From assembly GCF_900199455.1 (NCBI RefSeq), contig NZ_FZQR01000032.1, forward strand, positions 1 through 45,289: a stretch of 45,289 bases of DNA. The letters run 5' to 3'. Both the position numbers and the translations under genes were made by a program. Positions 24,276-32,997 of the stretch are shown in pieces (within the stretch, counting starts at the first letter, position 1; every line of letters starts with the position of its first letter). The notes beneath the pieces were generated by a model, which did not search any database, was not told the DNA's origin, and was given only the letters and a program-made list of their open reading frames with translations. Source of the DNA: Mesorhizobium carmichaelinearum. Lineage in GTDB: Bacteria > Pseudomonadota > Alphaproteobacteria > Rhizobiales > Rhizobiaceae.

Positions 24276-26093
24276 ATGGCAAAGAAGCCGGCGGCGCATG
24301 CGACGAAACCAAAACCCTGGACCGAGATGGCGACGCATCTGGTCGACGTCGCCATGGGCCGCAAGCCTGCCGATCTCGTCATTCGCAATGGCCGCTGGGT
24401 CAACGTTCACTCAGGCGAGATCATCGCCGGCACCGATATCGCCATTGCCGGCGGCCGCTTTGCCTATTGCGGGCCGAATGCCAGCCACGCCATCGGCCAG
24501 GGCACCAAGGTGGTTGATGCCGGCGGGCGCTACCTGGTGCCCGGCCTCTGCGACGCGCACATGCATGTCGAGAGCGGCATGGTGACGGTGACCGAATTCT
24601 GCCGTGCCGTCATCCCGCATGGCACCACGTCGATGTTCATCGATCCGCACGAGATCGCCAATGTGCTGGGCTTGCCGGGCGTGCGGCTGATGCATGACGA
24701 GGCGGTGGCAATGCCGATCAATGTGCATGTGCAGATGCCGTCCTGCGTGCCTTCGGCGCCTGGGCTGGAACATGCCGGCGCCGAGCTCACGGTCGCCGAT
24801 GTCGCGGAAGCGATGACATGGGAAAACATCATCGGGCTCGGCGAAGTGATGAATTTCCCCGGCGTCGCCGCCAACAATCCGGTGATGTCGGGCGAGATCG
24901 CCGCGACGGTCAAAGCCGGCAAGACGGTCGGCGGCCACTATGCCTCGCGCGACCTCGGCCTGCCGTTCCATGGCTACGTCGCCGGCGGGCCTGAGGACGA
25001 TCACGAAGGCACGCGCGCGGAAGATGCCATCGCCCGCGTGCGCCAGGGCATGAAGGCGATGCTGCGGCTGGGCTCGGCCTGGTATGACGTTGCCTCGCAG
25101 ATCAAGGCGGTGACGGAAGGCGGCATCGATCCGCGCAACTTCATCCTGTGCACCGACGACAGTCATTCCGGCACGCTGGTGCATGAAGGTCACATGGACC
25201 GGGTGGTGCGCCACGCCATCCAACAAGGGCTGAAGCCGGTGACGGCGATCCAGATGGCGACGATCAACACCGCCCAGCATTTCAGGCTGGAACGCGAAAT
25301 CGGCTCGATCGCGCCGGGGCGGTTGGCCGACCTGCTGATTGTCTCCGATCTCGCCGCAATGACCATCGATGAGGTCTATGCGCGCGGCGTCAGGCTGGCC
25401 AAGGGCGGCAAGCTCGACATCGACATTCCGGCCTATGACTACCCGAAGACGGCGAAGAACACCGTCAAGCTGGGCAAGAAGCTGAAGGCGGCAGATTTCG
25501 ACATCGCGGCCCCCAAGGGCGCCAATGAGGTGCGGGTGCGCGTCATCGGCGTCATCGAGAACCAGGCACCGACGCGGGCGCTGGAGGCCGATCTGCCGGT
25601 CGAGGACGGGCTGGTCGCCATGGATCGCCGCAACGATGTCTGCCAGATCGCGCTGGTCGAGCGGCACCGGGGCACGGGCGGCGTCACCAACGCCTTCGTC
25701 TCCGGCTTTGGCTATATGGGCGATTGCGCCATGGCGTCGAGCGTGGCGCATGATGCCCACCACATCATCTGCGTCGGCACCAACAAGCAGGACATGGCGC
25801 TGGCGGTCAACCGGCTGGGCGAAGTCGGCGGCGGCGTCGTGCTGTTCTCCAAGGGCAAGGAACTGGCGCTGGTCGAAATGCCGATCGCCGGGCTGATGTC
25901 GGACGAGCGCGCCGAGATCGTTGCCGCCAAGGCGGAAAAACTCACCGAAGCGATGCGCAAGATGGGCTGTTCGCTGAACAATGCCTACATGCAGCACTCG
26001 CTGCTGGCGCTGGTCGTCATTCCGGAGTTGAGGATTTCCGATGTCGGCTTGATCGACGTGACGACGTTCCAGAAGGTCGATCTGTTCGTCTGA
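24276..26093 (+). CDS. ade: Adenine deaminase
   Basis: This 605-residue amidohydrolase converts adenine to hypoxanthine and ammonia in purine salvage. The metal-binding motif is PGLCDAHMHVESGM at about 90-104. It is followed by 'IPHGTTSMFIDPHEIANVLG', 'GLGEVMNFPGV', 'GGHYASRDL' and 'CTDDSHSGTLVHEGHMD', with the late Asp. The C-terminal domain contains 'NKQDMALAVNRLGEVGGGVV' and 'LALVEMPIAGLMSD', as in adenine deaminases of 570-600 residues. The ATG follows AGGAG at about 8 nt. It is followed by a TetR gene 56 bp downstream on the same strand, though functional linkage is not implied. Confidence 0.93.
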   Translation: MAKKPAAHATKPKPWTEMATHLVDVAMGRKPADLVIRNGRWVNVHSGEIIAGTDIAIAGGRFAYCGPNASHAIGQGTKVVDAGGRYLVPGLCDAHMHVESGMVTVTEFCRAVIPHGTTSMFIDPHEIANVLGLPGVRLMHDEAVAMPINVHVQMPSCVPSAPGLEHAGAELTVADVAEAMTWENIIGLGEVMNFPGVAANNPVMSGEIAATVKAGKTVGGHYASRDLGLPFHGYVAGGPEDDHEGTRAEDAIARVRQGMKAMLRLGSAWYDVASQIKAVTEGGIDPRNFILCTDDSHSGTLVHEGHMDRVVRHAIQQGLKPVTAIQMATINTAQHFRLEREIGSIAPGRLADLLIVSDLAAMTIDEVYARGVRLAKGGKLDIDIPAYDYPKTAKNTVKLGKKLKAADFDIAAPKGANEVRVRVIGVIENQAPTRALEADLPVEDGLVAMDRRNDVCQIALVERHRGTGGVTNAFVSGFGYMGDCAMASSVAHDAHHIICVGTNKQDMALAVNRLGEVGGGVVLFSKGKELALVEMPIAGLMSDERAEIVAAKAEKLTEAMRKMGCSLNNAYMQHSLLALVVIPELRISDVGLIDVTTFQKVDLFV

Positions 26094-26149
26094 GGTATGT
26101 CGATATACGGATGATGTCGGCCTGCGAAATACATACGGCGAGGCAGAGC

Positions 26150-26755
26150 ATGACCACGGCCAAAAGAACCTCTACGCGGCGCGAGCCGAAGCAGCAACGC
26201 TCGCGGCAGACCGTGGACTGCGTGCTCGAGGCGGTCCAACTTGTGGTGAAGCGTCACGGGACCCAGGCCATCACCACCAATCGCATCGCGGAGGCCGCCG
26301 GCGTCAGCGTCGGGTCGCTTTATCAGTACTTCCCCGACAAGCGCGCAATCTTCACCGCCCTTCATGACCGGCACGTCGACGATGTGCGGCAGATCATCGG
26401 GCAGACGACGGCTGCCTACGCCTCGGCGCCGCTGCAGGAATTCACCGGCGAACTCGTCCGAGGTCTGGTGAACGTGCATGTGGATGCTGCGGAACTGCAC
26501 GAGATTGTTTCGTCCGCCGTTCCGGAGGGCGCTCTTGGCTTCAGGAATGCGCTGCATCACACGTTTGGGCGCGTGCTGTCGCGCGCCGACCAAAAGCGAT
26601 ACAGCCTCGACGAGACGGAGCGAATGCTTTTTGTCCTTCCACGCATGGTGGAATCCCTCGTGCACGGAGCGGTCCATCAGGTGCGCACCCTCTCGCGCGA
26701 TGTCGTTAGGAGCGAGGCGATCCGTACCGTACAGGTCTACGTGAATTCTTTTTAG
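26150..26755 (+). CDS. TetR/AcrR-family transcriptional regulator
   Basis: This 201-residue regulator has an N-terminal HTH at about 15-65: 'SRQTVDCVLEAVQLVVKRHGTQAITTNRIAEAAGVSVGSLYQYFPDKRAIFTAL'. The C-terminal effector domain is helical with no recognisable ligand pocket. ATG 26150 has GAGG upstream at about 7 nt and starts MTTAKRTSTRR; a start 13 codons earlier is weaker. Its end overlaps the stop of the convergent NmrA gene by 4 bp, so it is placed to control the neighbouring NmrA-SGNH pair. A short GTAT...ATAC repeat lies upstream of the start. Confidence 0.9.
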   Translation: MTTAKRTSTRREPKQQRSRQTVDCVLEAVQLVVKRHGTQAITTNRIAEAAGVSVGSLYQYFPDKRAIFTALHDRHVDDVRQIIGQTTAAYASAPLQEFTGELVRGLVNVHVDAAELHEIVSSAVPEGALGFRNALHHTFGRVLSRADQKRYSLDETERMLFVLPRMVESLVHGAVHQVRTLSRDVVRSEAIRTVQVYVNSF

Positions 26756-27624
26756 GGCACCGCACCGAAACACGACTGAAACGACGCGGCGTTCTCGGCG
26801 GCCCACTGAGCGAACGGGATTGGTTCCCGCCCAGTCACTCGTTTTACCCCGTCCGTCACCGTGTCAAGTCGGCCCTCGCGCACCGCGCGCCAGATGTCCA
26901 CGAGGGCATCGACGTAGGGGCCTTTCCCGGCCCATCCGACGGCGTCGGTGTACGCCTGCCGGTCGGATATTTCCTCGAAGCCGACGGGCTTGCCGATGGC
27001 TCTGCCTATCGTGGCCGCCATCTCCCCATAGGACAGCGCCTTACGGCCGGTGATCACCAGTGCCTGGCCGTCGTGGTCGCGCGTGGTCAGGGCGGCCGTC
27101 GCGACGGCAGCGATGTCGTCTGGATGGATGAATGCGATCTTGCCCCAACCCGTAGACGAGCGCAGCACACCCTCGCGGCGGATGGATTGCGACCAACCGA
27201 GCGCGTTGGACATGAATCCGGCCGCCTGAATGAACGTGAACGCCACCCCGCTTCCCCGAATGGCATCCTCGCCGCGTGCATGCCACGGACCGGTACCAAT
27301 CCCGGTTCGCACGTCCAAGGTGGAGAGCTTGACGACGTGTCGTACGCCTGCGTGGCGGGCAGCGAAGGAGACCGCGCGATCTCGCCTCTCGAGATCCGGT
27401 CCATCAGTCAGGAGGAATATGCTGTCGACCCCAGCCAGCCCAGCAGTAAGCGAGGCGCCTGGCTTTTCGAGGTCTCCGGTATGGATATCGACATGGTCAC
27501 CGAAAAGGGCTCTGGCCTTATTCGCGCTGCGCACGAAAACGGACGGGCGTGCTCCAGTATCAACGAGGCACTGGGTTACCCGAGAGCCGATGTTTCCCGT
27601 GGCGCCGATGATGAGATGTTTCAC
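26752..27624 (-). CDS. NmrA-like NAD(P)-binding protein
   Basis: This 290-residue protein has a Rossmann start, LIIGATGNIGSRVTQCL (glycine motif GATGNIG, 8-14). The NmrA-type continuation is 'FVRSANKARALFGDHVDIHTGDLEKP', 'GVDSIFLLTDG', 'HVVKLST' and 'FIHPDDIAAVATAAL'. It lacks the YxxxK catalytic motif of classical SDRs. Relatives are NAD(P)H sensors or quinone/azo reductases. It begins within the last codon of the upstream SGNH hydrolase (ATGA overlap), so translation is probably coupled and the two proteins likely act together. TetR lies convergently downstream. Confidence 0.88.
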   Translation of the reverse strand: MKHLIIGATGNIGSRVTQCLVDTGARPSVFVRSANKARALFGDHVDIHTGDLEKPGASLTAGLAGVDSIFLLTDGPDLERRDRAVSFAARHAGVRHVVKLSTLDVRTGIGTGPWHARGEDAIRGSGVAFTFIQAAGFMSNALGWSQSIRREGVLRSSTGWGKIAFIHPDDIAAVATAALTTRDHDGQALVITGRKALSYGEMAATIGRAIGKPVGFEEISDRQAYTDAVGWAGKGPYVDALVDIWRAVREGRLDTVTDGVKRVTGREPIPFAQWAAENAASFQSCFGAVP

Positions 27625-28454
27625 TGGAGCTTGCTCCAGCCACGGATCACCTCGAATGCCATTCGCTTCTGGCCCGCCAGGGTGAAATGTAGACCGTCGT
27701 CCATGAGCAGGTCGGAAGAAGGCGGACTCCCCAGCGTTGAGAAGGCGTCGATAACCGGCCCGTCGCCCTCGCGGACGATCTTCGCGACTCGCGCCAGGTC
27801 TTCGTTGCGGAACCGGACCCCGAACCTGGCCAGGCCCCGATGAGCCGCTACCTGCGCCTCATTGACCGCAGGCGGAGTAATCCAAACGCAGTTCGCCGTG
27901 GTCTCTTTGGAAATGCGCTCCCGCAGCTCGGCAATGTTGCGCGCGGTCTCCTCATGATGGACGAGCGTCTTCGTGGGGTGCGGGCCTTGCGTGCGGGCGT
28001 CATTCGTACCGACGAGGAAGAGTATCCAGTCGGGCTGGGAATTGATGACATTTGCGACCCGCACGAGACCGTGCGTGGTCGTCTCGCCTGCGACCGCGCT
28101 GATGGTCAGCGAAATCCTGTCGGTACCGCGGCGCCTCGCCAGCATTTCCCCAAGAACGACCGCCCAGGATTGAGGATCGGACGTCAAGCTGTCGCCGAAC
28201 GCCACGACCTTGGCCCCTTTCCTAAGGGGAAGGCGATCGACCATCGATGCCACGGCTGGGTCGGCAAGCAATCCGACGGCTGCTTCCGAGACCTCCTTTT
28301 GCATGCGGTCGAGTTCGGTCGCGTAGATCTCAACCGGCAGGCCGAGGAGCCCGGCATGCGCTTCCCGATCTAGGCTGGCGCCTCCGGGGAGGGAGGCCAA
28401 GGTCCCCTCGGGCTGGCTGACCTTCAAAAGCCAGCGCAGTTGCTCGTCCGACAT
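27621..28454 (-). CDS. SGNH/GDSL hydrolase
   Basis: This 277-residue serine hydrolase shows the four SGNH blocks: VVAFGDSLTSD (Ser89), Gly in AVAGETTTHG (about 123), GTND (149-152), and D-x-x-H in MDDGLHFTLAGQ near residue 258. An N-terminal region of about 80 residues before the catalytic domain is unassigned. The family cleaves esters of lipids, sugars or cell-wall acyl groups; the substrate is unknown. There is no signal peptide, so it should be cytoplasmic. ATG 28454 follows GAGG at 8 nt and is preferred to a GTG three codons upstream. It forms an operon with the NmrA-like gene. Confidence 0.85.
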   Translation of the reverse strand: MSDEQLRWLLKVSQPEGTLASLPGGASLDREAHAGLLGLPVEIYATELDRMQKEVSEAAVGLLADPAVASMVDRLPLRKGAKVVAFGDSLTSDPQSWAVVLGEMLARRRGTDRISLTISAVAGETTTHGLVRVANVINSQPDWILFLVGTNDARTQGPHPTKTLVHHEETARNIAELRERISKETTANCVWITPPAVNEAQVAAHRGLARFGVRFRNEDLARVAKIVREGDGPVIDAFSTLGSPPSSDLLMDDGLHFTLAGQKRMAFEVIRGWSKLQ

Positions 28455-28923
28455 GGGTTTCACCTCGCGGTTGGATCCGTTTGCAGCGCGAAAAGTAGTC
28501 GCACCTCGGGGACGTCGCTACTCGCGTTTGCTGGTTGATTAAGTTATTGTAATTGCTTTAAAATCTTGCGACCTCCAGAGCCTTCATCAGGTTCAAGGGC
28601 CGTCTGAGAACCACCTTCACGTTCGGCACCGAGAGTCCGCATTTGGCCGATGGACCATTTCCTCAACCTCGGGGGCACGCGATCGGCGCTGAGGCCGTTC
28701 TACAGCCACATCGGTCGCCCCTCGATCGACCCTAAGCTGATTGATGGTGCGGATACTTATCGTCGGCCACTGCATGGGCGGAGCGGCTCTATCGCCCAGA
28801 AAACAAAGCCGTTCAGGATACTTCACGGGCGACTAAGTGCGCTCCGTTCCGGTTCTCGCAAGCAGCCATTCTCGGCTCAGCCTGACGCAAATCTCAACAT
28901 GTCCTTGCGCGTGTTGGTGATGC
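28455..28923. other. Intergenic region with a transposase fossil
   Basis: This 469-bp gap contains the promoter region of the SGNH-NmrA operon on its left, including an AT-rich segment at about 28535-28565. On the right is a degraded transposase piece (listed separately). No other gene is visible. Confidence 0.5.
28641..28815 (+). pseudogene. Transposase fragment (IS1182/IS5-like N-terminal part), frameshifted
   Basis: The frame from 28650 gives MDHFLNLGG, then ALRPFYSHIGRPSIDPKL, which matches the well-known 'L.P.YSHIGRPSIDPELMIRMLIVGY' block of rhizobial transposases. At about 28742 the frame shifts, continuing as MVRILIVGHCMG in the next frame. At about 28778 it returns as RSGS, matching 'IRSER'. 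The rest of the transposase is absent. It is clearly a remnant. Confidence 0.75.
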
Positions 28924-30084
28924 TCACCCGCCGGTGGCAATGGTCAGCACCTTGAACGGCGTGGTGATGACGACCTCGGCGACAGAGCCGACGGCCTTGC
29001 CAAGTCCTTGGCCGAGATTGTTGAGCTGTGCGGGGTCCTCATCGGCAGCCAGGCCAGCCGGCGTGCGCAGGCGGTCGCCGAGCAACTGCACCAGGAACGG
29101 GTTGTCGGCGAATTTCGCGTGGTTGAGGCCACCGTCGCCGCCCTTGGTCTTGGTCAGGTCGACCACGGCCACGCCGTAGCTGGCGAGATCGGCCGCATTG
29201 CCATAGTCGCCGACACGCGGTTTGTCGCCGGAGATAAGTGAAGACAATTTGAGCGCCCGGTCATCGCCTGAAAGCAGCACCGCAAACGGCTTGTTCGGCC
29301 TGCCGTAACGCATCATCTGCTTCTTGAACACGTCGACATCGATGTCGGGCGAAGCCAGGATGACATAGCCGAGTTTACCGCCGAGATCGCGGTCGCCGGC
29401 GATGGCGAGCTGGCGCAGTGCCTCCATCGTCAACCAGGTCCCCATCGAATGAGCGATGATGTCGATGCTCTTGACCCGCGTCTTGGCGAGCATCCGGAGC
29501 GTTGCCTCGAGATCGTCACGCGCGGCGGTGGAGCTGTCCTTGTCGTAGATGTAGCCCGTCGTCTTGGCGCTCGACGCCCAGGAAAACAGCACCGGCGTAC
29601 CCGGATATTTCGTATCGTGGGCGATCTGCGTCAGCCGGTAGATGCCGTCGTCGAAGCCGTTGTTGAAGCCGTGCACGAAGACCAGCGCGCGATCGCCGCG
29701 CATGGCGATGTCGGCGCCGACCGCCTTGGCGAATTGCGGGGCATCGCCATAATGGACGACATTGGTGGCGGTGAATTGCTTGGCCGGGTTCGAGTTGGCC
29801 GAACCCTTGGCCCGCTCGATGGCGCCGACCTGGTGGACTTTCGGCACGGTGACGTCGACACGGGCGTAGCTGGTGGTCAACGAGCGATCGCCATCAAATA
29901 CCTGACGCGGATCCTTGGTCGCCTGCAGGCGGGTGGTGGCGACGAAAATTTCGTGCGTGGCCGCGATGTCGGAAGCTGGTACCGAGACCGTCGTCTTGTT
30001 GAGCAGATCATGCGTGTTCTGGCCGGCGCAGCCAGCAACAGCGAGCGCCAACGCGACGACGAAACTCTTCAAACGCACGGTCAC
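28924..30084 (-). CDS. DUF900-type alpha/beta hydrolase lipoprotein (copy A)
   Basis: This 386-residue protein starts with a lipoprotein signal; the lipobox LAVAGC places the lipidated Cys at 19. The DUF900 esterase fold follows: 'HEIFVATTR', 'VFVHGFNNGFDDGIYRLTQIAHD', 'GTPVLFSWAS', nucleophile IIAHSMGTW (Ser213), acid near 'ASPDIDVDVF' and His in LNHAKFADNP. The triad seems intact. It probably faces the periplasm attached to a membrane. The gene next upstream (30227-31300) is a clear paralogue, so this is a tandem duplication. The substrate is unknown. Confidence 0.88.
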   Translation of the reverse strand: MTVRLKSFVVALALAVAGCAGQNTHDLLNKTTVSVPASDIAATHEIFVATTRLQATKDPRQVFDGDRSLTTSYARVDVTVPKVHQVGAIERAKGSANSNPAKQFTATNVVHYGDAPQFAKAVGADIAMRGDRALVFVHGFNNGFDDGIYRLTQIAHDTKYPGTPVLFSWASSAKTTGYIYDKDSSTAARDDLEATLRMLAKTRVKSIDIIAHSMGTWLTMEALRQLAIAGDRDLGGKLGYVILASPDIDVDVFKKQMMRYGRPNKPFAVLLSGDDRALKLSSLISGDKPRVGDYGNAADLASYGVAVVDLTKTKGGDGGLNHAKFADNPFLVQLLGDRLRTPAGLAADEDPAQLNNLGQGLGKAVGSVAEVVITTPFKVLTIATGG

Positions 30085-30226
30085 GCGTCGGCTCCCGTAA
30101 AGGGGGACGTCAAAAGCATGACGTCACCAATCATTCCGATAAGGCCAGAGACGGGCTCGGTCCAGTTCAAAGTGGGCCAAGGCCTCCGCAAGGCTGGATT
30201 GGCATGGCAAACCCGCGGCGGCGCAC

Positions 30227-31300
30227 CTACTGTCCGAGCAGGCCGATGCGGTCGGTCACTTCACGGTCGCTGGCAAAGCCGTCATCCTCGCGCAGCCGCT
30301 GACCGATCATCTTCACCAGTTCCGGATTGTCGGCGAATTTCGTGTGGTTGAAGCTGTCGCTGCCTTTGACCTTGGAGAGATCGACCACGGTCACGCCATA
30401 GGAGGCAAGATCGGCGGCGTCCTTGTAATCGCCGACGCGTGGCCGCGAACCGGCGATCAGGCCGGACAGCCTCAGCGCGCGGTCGTCGTCGGACAACAGC
30501 AGGATGAACGGCTTGTCGGGCTTGCCGTAGCGGCGCATCTGGCTCTTGAACACATCGACATCGATGTCGGGCGAGGCCAGTACCACGTCGCCAAGCTTGC
30601 CGCCGAGATCACGGTCGCCGCTGATGGCCATCTGGCGCAGCGTTTCCATGGTCACCCAGGTTCCCATCGAATGCGCGACAATGTCGATGCGCCGCGCGCC
30701 GGACTGCTGCAGCATGCGCAATGTCACTTCGAGCTGGTCGCGTGCGGCGCTGGCACTTTCCTTGTCATAGACATAGTCGGTGGTCTTGGCGCCCGATGCC
30801 CAGGAAAACAGCACCGGCGTGCCGGGGTAGCCGGAATCGTGAACGAGCTGGGTCAGGCGATAGACCGCGTCGTCGAAGCCGGTGTTGTAACCATGCACGA
30901 AGACCATGACGCGGCCGCCGCGCGCCGCGATATCGGCGTTGAGCGCGCTGGAAAATTTCGGCTGCGTGTCGTAGCCGACAACTTCGGAAGCCATGAAATA
31001 TTTGGCCGGATCATCCGACTTGCCGCGCGAGCGCCGTTCGATCTGGCCGGTCTGGTGGATGCCGGGAACGGTGACGTTGACGCGGGCGTAGTTCAGCGTC
31101 GCCGAACGCTCGCCGTCGAAAACCTTGTTGGGATCGTCGGATTTCTTGCGGGTCGTGGCGATGAAGATCGAGTGGTTGCCGGCGATCTCCGTCACCGGCG
31201 CGGCGACGATGGCGCTGCCAAGCAATTCCTGCGTTTGCGGGCCGGCGCAGCCGGCGACGAGCAAGGCGAGACAAACAGTAACGATCTTCTTCAAAGGCAC
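30227..31300 (-). CDS. DUF900-type alpha/beta hydrolase lipoprotein (copy B)
   Basis: This 357-residue paralogue of copy A has the same order of motifs: lipobox LLVAGC, 'HSIFIATTRKK', 'FVHGYNTGFDDAVYRLTQLVHD', 'IVAHSMGTWVTMETLRQMA', 'LASPDIDVDVFKSQM' and 'FNHTKFADNP'. GTG 31300 gives the compact signal MPLKKIVTVCLALLVAGC. An ATG 12 codons upstream (31336) is possible but would place charged residues before the signal. The C-terminus is shorter than copy A, lacking its last 40 or so residues. The 142-bp gap between the two copies suggests possible co-transcription. Confidence 0.87.
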   Translation of the reverse strand: MPLKKIVTVCLALLVAGCAGPQTQELLGSAIVAAPVTEIAGNHSIFIATTRKKSDDPNKVFDGERSATLNYARVNVTVPGIHQTGQIERRSRGKSDDPAKYFMASEVVGYDTQPKFSSALNADIAARGGRVMVFVHGYNTGFDDAVYRLTQLVHDSGYPGTPVLFSWASGAKTTDYVYDKESASAARDQLEVTLRMLQQSGARRIDIVAHSMGTWVTMETLRQMAISGDRDLGGKLGDVVLASPDIDVDVFKSQMRRYGKPDKPFILLLSDDDRALRLSGLIAGSRPRVGDYKDAADLASYGVTVVDLSKVKGSDSFNHTKFADNPELVKMIGQRLREDDGFASDREVTDRIGLLGQ

Positions 31301-31400
31301 TTCTGAAATTCCACTCCGGCCAAAAGGCCCATCCACCCCCGCGACACCTCCCGGACAGGGAGAGTGCGGCAGAACTAAGTCGTGTCCAGTCGAAATGTGG

Positions 31401-32804
31401 TCAGCGACTGGTTACAGCCATCGCACTGTTGCGCGAAAGCCAAAATGGCGGAAGGAACGCCGGAATGTTGGAGAAAGGCAGCACCTCCGGTTTGAGGCGG
31501 ATGCCGAGCACATCCGCCATGAAGGCGCGGCGCGCTTCGATGCGGCTCCAGGCTTCGGGATGGCGCGCCGCGATCTCCTCGCGCAGCGCCTCGTCGGCGA
31601 GCGCGATGCCGTCCTCGATGTTGGTGGTGAAATAGTCGCTGCCGGTCGCCGGGATAATGTCGACCTGCAACGCCATGCCGGATCGCAATTTGATGTCGGA
31701 GCCGGAAAACACCGGCGAATGCATCCACTCGTCGATATGGACGAGATGGCCGGGATTAAGCGAGACGCCAAAGAACGGATCGCCGATGCGGTCATGCACC
31801 GCCTTCCACAAAGCGCCGCCCGTCGTGCCGATGCCGATCGCTTCGTACCAGTCGACAACCGCCGCGAAATACGGCGCGACCAGCTTCTCGACGTAGTCGC
31901 GGATGGCAGGAGGCAACTCGGAGGCATCCTCGGCCAGGAAGCCGGCGCGGGCGTTGAGCGCGCCCTGGATGCCATAGGCCATGGTGATCGGGTCGCCGCG
32001 CCGGATGATGTCGAGGCGAGGGCTGGGCAGGCCATAGGCGGCGCGCTTTCCCGCCGACAGCATCGGGTGACAACAATGCGGCAGGCCATTCATGCCCATC
32101 AGCCGCGCCGCCTGCAGTTCGCTCATGCCGGGCTCGATGCCTTGCAGCACATTGCGCAACCCTTGCGAGGTGAAGGTCGCGGCAAACTCGAAGGCGGCCA
32201 ACTGGTCGGCCTCGCTGATCGCGCGCAGGCCGTCGATGGGGTTCATCAAAAGATTGGAGGCATTCACGACCGCGCCTTTGTCGCCGACAAGCGTGCGCAG
32301 CGTATCGGCAATGAAGGACGGCAGGTCGAGCGTCGTCTCATCGAACCCGGCATCGCCGGCGCCAAAAGGCTTCCAGCCGATGGCGCCGATCCTTTGGCCG
32401 GGCTTCAGGCCGCAACCGGCAAGGATGTCGGGCAGCGCATCCGAGCGGTCGCGCGGCTGCGCCGGCAGCGAGAAGGTCTGGTAGAGCACGCGCTCATAGG
32501 GTCCATCGCAGATTTCGGCATAGCCCCAGCCCTCATTGCCGACGAGAAGTCTTGGCGGCTTGCCGGGAACGACGACCAGCAATGTCTCCTCGAAGCGCGG
32601 ATCGTAGCCTGAGAGATAGGCGACATTGGCGGCGTGTTCGCGGTCGCCATAGACTGTGAAGGCATCGAAGCCGGCCTTGGCGCCGCGCGCGATCAGCGCT
32701 TCGATGCGCGCTTCATAGGTGCTTCGCGCAACCAGCGGCATCACCGTCGGTTCGCCGAATTCCGGCAGCGACATGGATTTCAGACCGACCGATGCGACTG
32801 GCAT
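31401..32804 (-). CDS. M24-family (Xaa-Pro peptidase-like) protein with lost metal ligands
   Basis: This 467-residue protein has an N-terminal creatinase-like domain (about 30-190, 'YEARIEALIARGAKAGFDAFTVYGDREHAANVAYLSGYD'). A C-terminal pita-bread domain follows. In active M24 enzymes the metal is held by Asp, Asp, His, Glu, Glu. Here the first two Asp positions read MAYGI and NARAG, and the 'EPG' Glu is Asp-Ile. His residues in NPGHLVHIDEW and a Glu in NIEDG remain. So peptidase activity is doubtful and a binding role is possible. ATG 32804 has GGGGACG upstream; MSLPEFG at 32774 is an alternative start. It is divergent from ilvA. Confidence 0.75.
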   Translation of the reverse strand: MPVASVGLKSMSLPEFGEPTVMPLVARSTYEARIEALIARGAKAGFDAFTVYGDREHAANVAYLSGYDPRFEETLLVVVPGKPPRLLVGNEGWGYAEICDGPYERVLYQTFSLPAQPRDRSDALPDILAGCGLKPGQRIGAIGWKPFGAGDAGFDETTLDLPSFIADTLRTLVGDKGAVVNASNLLMNPIDGLRAISEADQLAAFEFAATFTSQGLRNVLQGIEPGMSELQAARLMGMNGLPHCCHPMLSAGKRAAYGLPSPRLDIIRRGDPITMAYGIQGALNARAGFLAEDASELPPAIRDYVEKLVAPYFAAVVDWYEAIGIGTTGGALWKAVHDRIGDPFFGVSLNPGHLVHIDEWMHSPVFSGSDIKLRSGMALQVDIIPATGSDYFTTNIEDGIALADEALREEIAARHPEAWSRIEARRAFMADVLGIRLKPEVLPFSNIPAFLPPFWLSRNSAMAVTSR

Positions 32805-32997
32805 GAACAAACGTCCCCAAGTGCTTGCAAGGATTTTGCGAATGCCCTTTGCGAAGTGGCATGAAGGGTCGGACAATGGCGTTGCCGGCCCGGATATGCA
32901 ATAGGCAGGATCGGCTGCGCCGGATCACGATAGACGCTTTGCGGCCAGGTTGATGACAGGGGTCCGCGAAAAACATGCGGCACAAGGTGGCTTTCCG

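Noticed and set aside
24411..25997. Long minus-strand frame opposite adenine deaminase
   Set aside because: Antisense shadow of ade with His/Arg-rich translation and no recognisable domain.
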